23,916 nt of DNA from Micromonosporaceae bacterium. GTDB lineage: Bacteria > Actinomycetota > Actinomycetes > Mycobacteriales > Micromonosporaceae. The notes below the pieces were generated by a model. It had not been told where the DNA came from. It ran no database searches and saw nothing but the letters and a program-made list of their open reading frames with translations. Below, in pieces: positions 6,659 to 13,660 of the stretch; the first letter of the stretch is position 1, and each line of letters begins with the position of its first letter. A program made the position numbers and the translations under genes. The DNA is taken from positions 1 through 23,916 of the forward strand of contig DPJL01000360.1 in the NCBI GenBank assembly GCA_003543035.1, read 5' to 3'.

Positions 6659-6868
6659 GTGGAGTCGGACCTCCACGCCAGCCGATGGAGCCTCGCTAAG
6701 GCCGCAGGGCTCGAGTGGTTGCGACTTCACGATTTACGCCATGCCTTCGCGACATTCCTGCTCCACGATGGACAGAAGCTGCGGACCGTCATGGATTTGC
6801 TCGGCCACTCGACTATCCGGCTGACAGCCGACACCTACAGCCAAGGAAGGAAGATCAATAAACTCTAG
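6659..6868 (+). pseudogene. Tyrosine recombinase (integrase) C-terminal relic
   Basis: The frame carries KAAGLEWLRLHDLRHAFAT and MDLLGHSTIRLTADTY, nearly identical in protein to residues 313-358 of the intact integrase at 18939-20102. The HxxR, LGHS and catalytic Tyr motifs are all present. Right after ADTY about 27 codons are lost. The sequence resumes with the integrase tail GAAGATCAATAA (6850-6861), now out of frame. DNA identity to the intact gene is clearly lower than protein identity, so this is an older relative, not a recent duplicate. It sits directly upstream of the left att repeat, the place expected for the integrase of an older element. Confidence 0.85.
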
Positions 6869-6906
6869 GCTGTACTGGTGGCTGTACCGAAGCCATCAGT
6901 ACAGCC
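6868..6906 (+). terminator. Strong hairpin after the integrase relic
   Basis: Arms GGCTGTACTGGTGGCT (6868-6883) and AGCCATCAGTACAGCC (6891-6906) pair over 16 bp with one G-T position and a 7-nt loop. A short T-rich stretch (6911-6915) follows. It probably terminates transcription of the former integrase gene just before att. Confidence 0.6.
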
Positions 6907-6915
6907 GTGCTTTAT

Positions 6916-6961
6916 CTGGTGGAGCCTAGGAGAATCGAACTCCTAACCCCCGCCTTGCAAA
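6916..6961. repeat. Left attachment site repeat (46 bp)
   Basis: Identical over 46 bp to 21731-21776. It holds the 3' half of tRNA-Ala from the anticodon to the encoded CCA plus one base, with no matching 5' half. This is the displaced tRNA end left by site-specific integration. Confidence 0.92.
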
Positions 6962-6972
6962 CTTGAAGCGAC

Positions 6973-7032
6973 CTGTCGGCCGTCGTCCGACCAAGTCGGC
7001 CACCTGCGCCAACTGTCGTTATCTGTCGGCCG
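6973..7032. promoter_or_regulatory. Candidate integrase arm-type sites
   Basis: CTGTCGGCCG occurs at 6973-6982 and 7023-7032, exactly 50 bp apart, with partial copies GTCGGCC at 6995-7001 and CTGTCG at 7013-7018. The fossil att end has TTGTCGGCCG at the equivalent place (1256-1265). Short repeats beside the att core are typical integrase or Xis arm sites. No binding data are implied. Confidence 0.45.
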
Positions 7033-7095
7033 GGCATGGTGATCGCCTAGCGTCTTGGCTTTACTCCTGGCTTTACAGCCATCGCCTTCTCTGCG

Positions 7096-7326
7096 CTAGA
7101 CAACTGGAGGCCGTAGTTCACCTCGGTCGAGGTCGGCAGGGGTCCCTGAGCGCTTCCCGCAGGTGCCGTGTTGCGTTAGCGAACAGAGATGATCGCACCT
7201 CCTAGAATGGATGGCCCATTTCAGAGGGTGCCCGGACTGGTCAGTTCCGATGCCGACCTCCATTTCCACAGCCGCGTCGCTGCATCCACAAAGCGGACAT
7301 GTGACGCGCCGCTGCCGGGACTGCAT
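7096..7326 (-). CDS. Small possible zinc-ribbon protein (76 aa), unknown function
   Basis: The ATG at 7326 is preceded on the minus strand by AGGAGGGAG, a strong ribosome binding site about 8-10 nt away. The frame reads RRVTCPLCGCSDAAVEMEV and later HSRRCDHLC, giving two Cys clusters (CPLC and CDHLC) that could bind zinc. The C-terminal third is low-complexity and may be out-of-frame or decayed. No family is recognised. It lies between the left att region and the divergent 7784 gene. Confidence 0.4.
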   Translation of the reverse strand: MQSRQRRVTCPLCGCSDAAVEMEVGIGTDQSGHPLKWAIHSRRCDHLCSLTQHGTCGKRSGTPADLDRGELRPPVV

Positions 7327-7783
7327 CGGTCTTCTCCCTCCTGAAGAAGGACACTGAGCAAATCATCGCTCTTGTCAGCGACCACTGTCCGGTGAAATCA
7401 CCGATCCCAAGTTGGTCCGGCGGCTGCCGCTCACGCGCACCCACGCGACGCCGTGTGTACCTACCTCGGGCAGCTAACACGCACGCCTAGGTGGCCGCAC
7501 AGAGCAACGACCCTTAGGTAAGCGTGGGCTCCAGTAACCGTTATGTAGGGGAGTCAACGTCCTTCGCGCTGAAGAGATCATTCGCCTGGGCTCTGGGCCA
7601 GGTTCCCAGCTCATCCGCACCTGGCACATGAAGTGCCTATCATCCTCGCCTTGGAACTGGCGATATTGCCGAAGCGCGGTAACGCGCTGTGCATTAACGT
7701 TGACGATCGTGCATTCGCCTGTTATCGGCCTAGTGCCGGTCCACGTTGGTCAGCCGGAGCCCAGCTCTGAACGGGAGCGGGTG
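7327..7783. other. Non-coding left-arm region between divergent genes
   Basis: About 450 bp with no convincing gene. It should hold the promoters for the minus gene at 7326 and the plus gene at 7784. A small GCCTGGG/CCCAGGC-like hairpin near 7588-7610 was seen, nothing else. Confidence 0.4.
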
Positions 7784-9187
7784 ATGCAGACCCAGCAGCA
7801 GCACGCTCGGAGGCGTGGCTTCCACGAGCGGGCTCCACGAGTGCCCGGCCAGCTGGACTGGCAGCGGCATGGCCTGCAGCCGCGGTGGCTCGGCATGGAG
7901 TCCAGCGACTGCGCCGTGGCGATCGAGCCGGGCCACTCCGCCGGTCGAGGTGACGATGAACGCGACCGTTTCCTTGCCGGAGCCGCAAGGCGCGGTGAGC
8001 TGGCCCTCCTGGTCACAGTGATCGGTGACGTCGACGATGACAGTCCACGGAGCGTGCTGTCGCGGTTCGACGCCTCGGTGCACCTCAGCGACCTATACAC
8101 CACCGTCTACGGCCGACGGATGCCAGCAGGCACCCGCCCCACGATCGCTCCTGACTTGAGCGCGGCCGACCGTGACCTAGCCATCCGCATGCTCAACCGC
8201 CCGCCCGACGCACCGTGGTGGTCCCTGAAGCTGTCCGGCGCCACGACTATCCGAGGCGACGGCTTCGGCGGGGAAATTCAGCACGAGGCCAAGGGCCAGC
8301 TGGAGCCTATCCTTGTCGATGCGCTTGGCGATCCTCTTGTAGCCGCCTGGGTATCGCCCGCGGGCGACCAGCGCTGGTACATCATCCCGGACGTCATCGA
8401 CTGGAACAACGTGCTCGGCTGGCTGACCCACGACGCACTACCTGCACATGCACCGGGCGCGCTCCGTCGCGCCCGCTCGCCGCACTTCGTCGACCCGGAT
8501 CTGCAGACCGACGACGAGCTCACAGCACGTCTGGCACTGAGTGAGCTTGAGGAACGCCATGCGGAGGAGCGGGCGGACCTCCAGCAGGCGGTGCGCGCCG
8601 CTGAGCAGCGCGCCGAGACGATACGGTATGGCCTGCTCTACGGCACCGGTAGCGAGCTCGTCGAAGCGGTCGCCGCGGTGATGACTGCGGCGGGTTTGCA
8701 CGCGGTGGATCTCGACGAAGTTCTCGGCGGGACGAAGTCGGCCGATCTGCTGGTCAGCGCCGATCGCGACCCGCCACAGCGTCTCGTGGAAATCAAGGCT
8801 GCTGGCGGTGCGGCGCAGGAGAGCCTCGTCGGTCACCTGCAGCGGCACCTTGACACGTGGCCGCAATTGCGACCCGACGCGCCGGTCACGGGCGGTGTCC
8901 TGGTCGTCAACCACCAACACAAACTGCATCCATCAGAGCGGACGCTGCAGGTCTACTCCAGGCCGGAATTCGTCGCCTCACTGCCGGTGACGGTGCTGAG
9001 CACCATGGAGCTCTTCGGGTGGTGGCGCGTCGGCGACTGGGAGGCGATCCGTACCGCCATCCTCGGCGCCGACGCCACCGCAACCCCCGGAGTTGGCGAA
9101 CAAGCCTCCACCGCCGAGCCACAGGCCAGGCAGAAGCCGACCGATCAGTCGCAGCGATGGTGGCGCCGCCGATCCGGCACGGCGTAA
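7784..9187 (+). CDS. PD-(D/E)XK nuclease-like protein with coiled coil (possible defence cargo)
   Basis: A 467-residue protein of no family I can name. Residues 1-240 are globular and unrecognised. About 246-283 is a charged heptad-like helix (LSELEERHAEERADLQQ..) suggesting a coiled coil. About 285-400 fits a restriction-endonuclease-like fold: helix with Glu (GSELVEAV), Asp in SADLLVS (about 321), and EIK (Glu 336, Lys 338), followed by a long helix and a GGVLVVNH strand. The order E..D..ExK matches PD-(D/E)XK nucleases. The start at 7784 has GGGAG at 7773-7777, 6 nt upstream; the frame opens earlier at 7628 but the extra residues look non-coding. It sits alone on the element's left arm, convergent with the XRE-Nudix gene. 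A role in restricting DNA is inferred from fold and location. Confidence 0.6.
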   Translation: MQTQQQHARRRGFHERAPRVPGQLDWQRHGLQPRWLGMESSDCAVAIEPGHSAGRGDDERDRFLAGAARRGELALLVTVIGDVDDDSPRSVLSRFDASVHLSDLYTTVYGRRMPAGTRPTIAPDLSAADRDLAIRMLNRPPDAPWWSLKLSGATTIRGDGFGGEIQHEAKGQLEPILVDALGDPLVAAWVSPAGDQRWYIIPDVIDWNNVLGWLTHDALPAHAPGALRRARSPHFVDPDLQTDDELTARLALSELEERHAEERADLQQAVRAAEQRAETIRYGLLYGTGSELVEAVAAVMTAAGLHAVDLDEVLGGTKSADLLVSADRDPPQRLVEIKAAGGAAQESLVGHLQRHLDTWPQLRPDAPVTGGVLVVNHQHKLHPSERTLQVYSRPEFVASLPVTVLSTMELFGWWRVGDWEAIRTAILGADATATPGVGEQASTAEPQARQKPTDQSQRWWRRRSGTA

Positions 9188-9237
9188 CTGCCTGACTTCA
9201 ACTGCCAGGGCGACGTTCCTGTTCGGTGACAATGCTG

Positions 9238-10728
9238 CTAGAGCAACTGATCACGATGACGCCAAGCGCTCTGAAGGCTCATCGCCGTTTCAGGCGCGAG
9301 CCTTTCAGTTGCCAACAGCTCCTTGACGACTTCAGACGTGAACGGAATGTGGGCCGTTGGCTGGATGGTGCCGACTCGAAGGATGGTCCCTTCGTCGTTG
9401 ACGCGCACGAGGTTTGCGAACAGCTCGTCGAAGACCTCAGCGTCAAATACAGCAACGGTCTCAAGGCCTCCCCACAGGTCGAGTGCGCCGATCCCGAGGC
9501 CAAAGCAGTAGATGCGGACGCCGCCCGAGCGACGGGCAAGGTCGAGCGAGCGCAACGGTTCGGCGTCGTAGTCAGCTCCAGCACCGTCTCCGTCATGCTC
9601 CGGGTTGCCCAGGAACTCCTCGGAGTACTCGCGCATGATGTTGCGCCACAAGTCAAAGTCGCCCGAGTGGTCACCTGAGCGGACCGACGAAGGCTGGAAC
9701 ACTCCTGCGGGCATCACGCCGATGACCCCGCCCGACGTGGCGACGTTCGCCGCGTTCCGGTTGTGCAGCACCACACTCGCGGAGTTCTTGTCGCGCCTGA
9801 TCGTGAGGGTGTTGATGGACATGAGAAGGGGCCGCCGGCTTAGGTCGAACGGGTCATCGATCGCCTTGCGGAATCGCAGGCCGCGCCAGGTCGGAGCAGA
9901 CACTTCACCGTCGTTGACGAGATGCGCCTGGGCGAACTCGTGGGCCACCGCTTCGCAGGTGTCCATGGCGTCGAAGTAGTTCATGTTGCCGAAGGAGAGC
10001 CGTGCGCCGGAGTCCGTGAAGTCGGCCTGCGCTAGGCGCCAGGAAAGCCTGTTCTCAAACAGCTTTGGCTGTGCCACGTCTCGGATTGCCTGGCTGTAGC
10101 GCTGATAGCGGCGCTCGATTGTCTGCAACGGGCGAACGTGGCTTGTCAGGTCCTCGGTTCCGTCGAACGCGGGTGCCTTCGCATCCGGGTCAAAGCTGAT
10201 CTGAATGTTCTCCAGGTCAACCGGTGAGGCGAATGTCCACTCTGGACGCGCGAGGATTCCGGAGGCGCCAACTCGGACCTCTTCGGGGTAGAGCCGTGCC
10301 GCATTCTGCGCTAGGCGTGTGTGGTTGGCGTGCATGCTGCGCCGGACGTGTAGCCACTGTTGCTGACTCTCGATCACGGGCGGCTCTCCATCTGGTGTTG
10401 TTGCCGGGTCCTCGATGCGCAACACATTAGCGACGGAGTCTGCCAAGTTGCCGCGATGTCCTACTGGGGCGACCTTCTGCCGTGTCAGCCCGAGCTCTCC
10501 CACGGTGACGCCGAAGTGCTCCGCGAGCAGCTGGCAATGCAACCTGCTCGGGTGGACGATGCCTCTTTCCCAACGGCTGACGTGGTTTCCGGTGACCGCT
10601 GCGACCTCGCCTCGCTTGCGCGCCAAGGCATTCAGAGCCTCGGCCAGCTGCTCCTGAGTCTCGGCTCGTGCGTCTCGCAGGTTGTAAAGGGCGATGTTGG
10701 GTACCGCGTCGTGGCTTCTAGCCGGCAT
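9238..10728 (-). CDS. XRE-family regulator with Nudix-like C-terminal domain
   Basis: A 496-residue protein. Residues 14-80 form a Cro/C1-type HTH (QEQLAEALNALARKRG..GNHVSRWERGIVHPS). The middle (90-290) is unrecognised and alpha-rich. Residues about 333-374 (GGVIGVMPAGVFQPSS, then IMREYSEEFLG) look like a Nudix box with the REx2EE core, though the last glycine is one residue late compared with the consensus. XRE and Nudix proteins recur in AICEs as regulators or immunity factors; pSAM2 Pif carries a Nudix motif. The ATG at 10728 has GAGG at a 9-nt spacing; a TTG at 10743 is possible. It lies convergent to the PD-(D/E)XK gene and in the same direction as the small HTH gene upstream. Enzymatic activity is uncertain. 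Confidence 0.75.
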   Translation of the reverse strand: MPARSHDAVPNIALYNLRDARAETQEQLAEALNALARKRGEVAAVTGNHVSRWERGIVHPSRLHCQLLAEHFGVTVGELGLTRQKVAPVGHRGNLADSVANVLRIEDPATTPDGEPPVIESQQQWLHVRRSMHANHTRLAQNAARLYPEEVRVGASGILARPEWTFASPVDLENIQISFDPDAKAPAFDGTEDLTSHVRPLQTIERRYQRYSQAIRDVAQPKLFENRLSWRLAQADFTDSGARLSFGNMNYFDAMDTCEAVAHEFAQAHLVNDGEVSAPTWRGLRFRKAIDDPFDLSRRPLLMSINTLTIRRDKNSASVVLHNRNAANVATSGGVIGVMPAGVFQPSSVRSGDHSGDFDLWRNIMREYSEEFLGNPEHDGDGAGADYDAEPLRSLDLARRSGGVRIYCFGLGIGALDLWGGLETVAVFDAEVFDELFANLVRVNDEGTILRVGTIQPTAHIPFTSEVVKELLATERLAPETAMSLQSAWRHRDQLL

Positions 10729-10898
10729 CGCTTCGCACCTCAATACGGCTCTTAGGACCGTCGTGCCACGACGTGCCTAGCGGATGCCTAGTCGCTGCCT
10801 GCCCACTGCCGCATGCGTGATCTCGGAACATGCCTTGAACTGCGGTTGACTGGTGTCCAAGACGGAAATGACCTAGAGAGGAAAGCAACATGACTCGA

Positions 10899-11129
10899 TC
10901 AACCACCAGAGCCCCGACGCGGCCGGGTCGAATGCCACTCGCGGATCGTCGCCGGTAGCCAGACCGGAGACCGGCCGAAGTTGCGATCCGGGCCGGGTGC
11001 CTGACCACGAGCGACATAAGCGCGCCAAGTCGTATCAGTGATTGGCGAGCCCACCGATTCAAGAAACGCAAGCACGTCAGCCGTTGTCCACCAGTCGGTG
11101 GGCAGCTGGTCAGCAGTCTTCTTAGTCAT
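10899..11129 (-). CDS. Small HTH DNA-binding protein (76 aa), AlpA/MerR-like
   Basis: The frame starts MTKKTADQLPTDWWTTADV and continues with TWRAYVARGQAPGPDR and SPVWLPATIREWHSTRP. This is the layout of small winged-helix excisionase-like regulators: a helix, a recognition segment with a basic turn, then a beta wing ending in a W or F-L-type motif. The ATG at 11129 sits next to three 17-bp palindromes (11134-11209), so it probably binds them and represses itself and the divergent operon. The frame continues upstream to 11684 but crosses the operators and is the shadow of the plus-strand gene. Confidence 0.7.
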   Translation of the reverse strand: MTKKTADQLPTDWWTTADVLAFLESVGSPITDTTWRAYVARGQAPGPDRNFGRSPVWLPATIREWHSTRPRRGSGG

Positions 11130-11133
11130 CGAG

Positions 11134-11209
11134 TACAAGCCTACGCTGTAAAGCTCTTGTGCGAATACAGCGCAAAGCTGTACTGTCTCGAATACAGCGT
11201 CACGCTGTA
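11134..11209. promoter_or_regulatory. Three 17-bp palindromic operators in a divergent promoter
   Basis: TACAAGCCTACGCTGTA (11134-11150), TACAGCGCAAAGCTGTA (11166-11182) and TACAGCGTCACGCTGTA (11193-11209). The last is a perfect 7-3-7 palindrome, the second is 6-5-6, and the first is imperfect. Consensus TACAGCGnnnCGCTGTA. Centres are 32 and 27 bp apart. They fill the gap between the minus-strand HTH gene (start 11129) and the plus-strand operon starting at 11295, the classic place for a switch between maintenance and transfer. Confidence 0.75.
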
Positions 11210-11225
11210 GTGGTTCCAAAAGCAA

Positions 11226-11255
11226 GGCCCCGACGGGTTGCAGCCCGCCGAGGCC
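11226..11255 (+). promoter_or_regulatory. GGCCCCGACG-type leader hairpin upstream of 11295
   Basis: GGCCCCGACGGG and CCCGCCGAGGCC pair around a short loop (TTGCAG) with one G-T-type and one mismatched position. It lies 40 bp before the first gene of the transfer operon, and a similar hairpin precedes the excisionase (18640-18674). It is a probable 5' leader structure affecting transcription or translation. Confidence 0.5.
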
Positions 11256-11294
11256 AGATGCACCGAATGTCTCCTGCGATGGAAGGACTAAGCG

Positions 11295-11765
11295 ATGCCT
11301 GCTCAGGCTATCGCCTCGGCTTCGGCCGAGGAGCCACGGCGAGGGTTCGACTCCGGTCACCCTCTGGCCGCGGTAGTGGCCCGGCTTCACCGGGCGCATG
11401 GTGGCGCACCGTTCACCGGCATCGGCCGGGTTGGCTGCGCCGCGTGTTGGGAGACTGCGATCCGCAACGACGAGCGGGTAGCGGTGGAGTGCGAGCTTCC
11501 GCGGGAATTGGTGCCGGACCCATGCTTCGTGGACGAGATCGCGGTCGAGCTCGCCTGCCAAGGCAAGCGCCCGGCGCTCACCGATGCCGAGCGAACGGCC
11601 GCCATCGGTCGGCTCCTGGATGAAGGACTGCCGCGCACGCAGGTTGCGCGGACCCTGGGCATCGCCCATCGGGAGATGCCGCAAGGCTGGGTACGCCGCA
11701 AGCGCGCCACTTCGGGCCGGTCGCTGCGCCTGACGACCTGCAACGCCCCGGCGGTGACCCGATGA
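11295..11765 (+). CDS. AICE HTH protein, first gene of the transfer operon
   Basis: A 156-residue protein of unknown exact role. The middle has GCAACWETAIRNDERVAVE and LPRELVPDPCFVDEIAVELAC. The C-terminal third has a homeodomain-like HTH (LTDAERTAAIGRLLDEGLPRTQVARTLGI). Proteins with this layout are common early genes in actinobacterial integrative elements and are presumed regulators. AAGGA lies 8 nt before the ATG, supporting this start. Its stop overlaps the next ATG (ATGA). Expression is probably controlled by the three operators upstream. Confidence 0.65.
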   Translation: MPAQAIASASAEEPRRGFDSGHPLAAVVARLHRAHGGAPFTGIGRVGCAACWETAIRNDERVAVECELPRELVPDPCFVDEIAVELACQGKRPALTDAERTAAIGRLLDEGLPRTQVARTLGIAHREMPQGWVRRKRATSGRSLRLTTCNAPAVTR

Positions 11766-12136
11766 CCGCTCCCACCCCGAACCTGATACCCCGAGACGTC
11801 ACCTTGCGCCAGTTGGTGTCGCTGATAGACGCCCACACGGCAGAGCTCGTCAACCCTGCCGACCTGTACCCACACCTGATTGAAGCTGTGGGCAAGTTCA
11901 GGGCCTGGCGCCTGATGACGGCCGCAGCAGTGATCATCATGGTTCGCGACGACTCCTTGATCGCAGAAACATCGCCTCGCGAGCTCCTATCGACTGTGGC
12001 AAGCGTGTTGTGCCTGCTGGCTTCATTCCTGGCATCCGGGTCTTGGCGGCCCGGGCTGCTAGGCATGTGCGCCGCGTTCGGGCTCGTGGCCTTGTGCCAC
12101 GCCGTCGCACGCAACTACCGCAACGGAGGCCTGTGA
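11762..12136 (+). CDS. Small membrane protein of unknown function
   Basis: A 124-residue protein with a soluble N-terminal third (about 1-45) and hydrophobic segments at about 48-60, 78-92 and 97-115. No family recognised. It overlaps both neighbours (ATGA with the upstream gene, TGATG with the next), so it is part of the transfer operon. Small membrane proteins near traB in such elements are often Spd-type spread proteins, but sequence alone does not show this. Confidence 0.6.
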   Translation: MTAPTPNLIPRDVTLRQLVSLIDAHTAELVNPADLYPHLIEAVGKFRAWRLMTAAAVIIMVRDDSLIAETSPRELLSTVASVLCLLASFLASGSWRPGLLGMCAAFGLVALCHAVARNYRNGGL

Positions 12137-12594
12137 TGGGTGGTCGTTTCCCTGTCGTGCAAGCCCCTGCAGACTTCCGGTTCAACTTCGGACTCACCGC
12201 CGACGTCGCTCACGTGATCGGCGGCTACGGATTCCCGAACATCATGTCGTTTTACGACGGCGCTCCGGCCGACTTCGACCGGCTCCAGCGCGTCCTAGCT
12301 GGGTTCATCTACTCCACCCTGGGCGGAAGCGATGTCGACCCCGATACGACCGAAGGCGTCGACCCTGCGGCCCGCACCTACCTCGCGGCCACTACCGCAA
12401 TCGCCGGACGCGTGGCCGAGCCGGTCGAGTTCCGGCTCATCGGTTCGCCCCGCGCCGTACGCGCAGCCCTCGAAGTGCTCGGGCACGTGTTCACCCTCAC
12501 CTACACCTCCGACCCATACCCCACCCGGGACGGGCGAGTGCGCCTGTACCTCACCGGCGCCAGGCTCGCGCCCTACAAGGGAGGCCTCAAGTGA
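12136..12594 (+). CDS. Hypothetical AICE protein (152 aa)
   Basis: A soluble protein starting MGGRFPVVQAPADFRFNFG. No signal peptide or membrane segment and no recognised domain. The C-terminal half (FRLIGSPRAVRAALEVLGHVF, then RDGRVRLYLTG) suggests an alternating alpha/beta fold. The ATG at 12136 follows GGAGGC and overlaps the upstream stop by one base; the stop overlaps the next GTG start. Position in the operon suggests a transfer-associated accessory role. Confidence 0.6.
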   Translation: MGGRFPVVQAPADFRFNFGLTADVAHVIGGYGFPNIMSFYDGAPADFDRLQRVLAGFIYSTLGGSDVDPDTTEGVDPAARTYLAATTAIAGRVAEPVEFRLIGSPRAVRAALEVLGHVFTLTYTSDPYPTRDGRVRLYLTGARLAPYKGGLK

Positions 12595-13583
12595 GCGCAG
12601 AACTCCACACGACCGGGCCGACCGTTTCCGGCGCCACGGCCGATCGGCTCTCCCTAGCCTTCTACGGCGGGGTAGCCCTGATCGCGTTGGCCGGGCAGAT
12701 CACCGCCGCCGACAAACTAGGCCTGCCAATGCTTATCGCGGTACCAGGAATGGCGCTCCTGGAGCTAGGCGGAGTAGCGCTGGCCGCCCGCTCGGACTTC
12801 CGCCGCCGGCTAGGCGAGACCGCGCTGGCCGCCCGCATCCTTTCCGCAGGCGTCGCCGTGTTCGCAGTCGTATTCAACTGGGTCGGCCACCAGGACAACC
12901 TCTTTGCAGCAGGCGTCTTCAGCTTCATGTCCGCCCTCGGCTACCTGGTGTGGCTCATCAACTCCGGAGACCGCCGCCGCGACCAGCTCCGGGCGGAGGG
13001 CAAGCTCACCTCCACCCCGCCCGTATACGGGTTGGCTCAGTGGGCGCGCCGTCCGTGGATCACCCGCCGTGCCCGTGCTCTGGCGTCGGCCGACCCAAGC
13101 CTGGGCGTTCATGGGTCATTGGACGCCGCACGGGCCGCGAAGCGGCTGGAGCAGCGTCAGGCCGCAATCGCGGAAGCGTTGCGGGACAAGCTAGCCCGAT
13201 CCGTCGACCCGACCACCGCGCGCATCGCGGTGCACACGTTCGACCTAGACCAGATCGCCGCCCGGCTAGCGGCGCAGGCCGACTACGACGGGCTGACCGC
13301 ACTCCTGGCCGCCGACATGACTCCGGTGCTGTTGACCGCCTCAGCGCAGGCAACGGCGACAAAGAAGGCCGCACGCAAGACCGCCACTGGCGACAACCCA
13401 GCACCACGCTCGGCGCCAGGGCGGGGCACCTCGACAGCCCAGCGTGTCGCCAAGGCCGCAGAGAAGATGCCGACCGCCACCCCGGCTCAGATCGCATCGA
13501 AGCTGTCACTGTCCGAGCGCACTGTCCAGCGATACCTCGCAAAGGCTGACGCCACCGCCGACCTTGCAACAGCAGTTGCCTGA
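12591..13583 (+). CDS. SpdB/DUF2637-like membrane protein with C-terminal HTH
   Basis: A 330-residue protein. Four hydrophobic segments lie in residues 20-125 (FYGGVALIALAGQI; LIAVPGMALLELGGVALA; ILSAGVAVFAVVFNWVG; AAGVFSFMSALGYLVWLI), a layout like DUF2637 or SpdB proteins of actinobacterial plasmids. A long charged, Ala-rich cytoplasmic part follows. The end (about 290-318) has an HTH (TPAQIASKLSLSERTVQRYL). SpdB-type proteins help spread of DNA within recipient mycelium together with TraB. The GTG start overlaps the previous stop, and GGGAGG lies 5 nt upstream. The Ala/Lys-rich linker before the HTH may bind DNA. Confidence 0.7.
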   Translation: MSAELHTTGPTVSGATADRLSLAFYGGVALIALAGQITAADKLGLPMLIAVPGMALLELGGVALAARSDFRRRLGETALAARILSAGVAVFAVVFNWVGHQDNLFAAGVFSFMSALGYLVWLINSGDRRRDQLRAEGKLTSTPPVYGLAQWARRPWITRRARALASADPSLGVHGSLDAARAAKRLEQRQAAIAEALRDKLARSVDPTTARIAVHTFDLDQIAARLAAQADYDGLTALLAADMTPVLLTASAQATATKKAARKTATGDNPAPRSAPGRGTSTAQRVAKAAEKMPTATPAQIASKLSLSERTVQRYLAKADATADLATAVA

Positions 13584-13593
13584 CGACAACAGC

Positions 13594-13633
13594 GGGGCAC
13601 GGCTCCAAGGCCTGAGAAACCGTGCCGTGCCCC
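13594..13633 (+). promoter_or_regulatory. Hairpin in the traB leader
   Basis: GGGGCACGGC (13594-13603) and GCCGTGCCCC (13624-13633) are perfect complements. CCGTGCC at 13620-13626 offers an alternative pairing with GGCACGG. This lies in the only substantial gap of the transfer operon, 28 nt before the traB ATG, so it could attenuate or stabilise the traB mRNA. Confidence 0.5.
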
Positions 13634-13660
13634 ACAACCCCTCAAGAGGAGAGCTACATC

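Noticed and set aside
6963..7205. 80-codon plus-strand frame beside the left att site
   Set aside because: Overlaps the candidate arm sites, has no ribosome binding site and no protein-like features.
11130..11684. Upstream extension of the small HTH gene to 261 residues
   Set aside because: It would cross the three operators and the coding region of the plus-strand gene at 11295.
12332..13549. 405-codon plus-strand frame
   Set aside because: Arg/Pro-rich shadow of the 12136 and 12591 genes, which have ribosome binding sites and overlapping start/stop codons.
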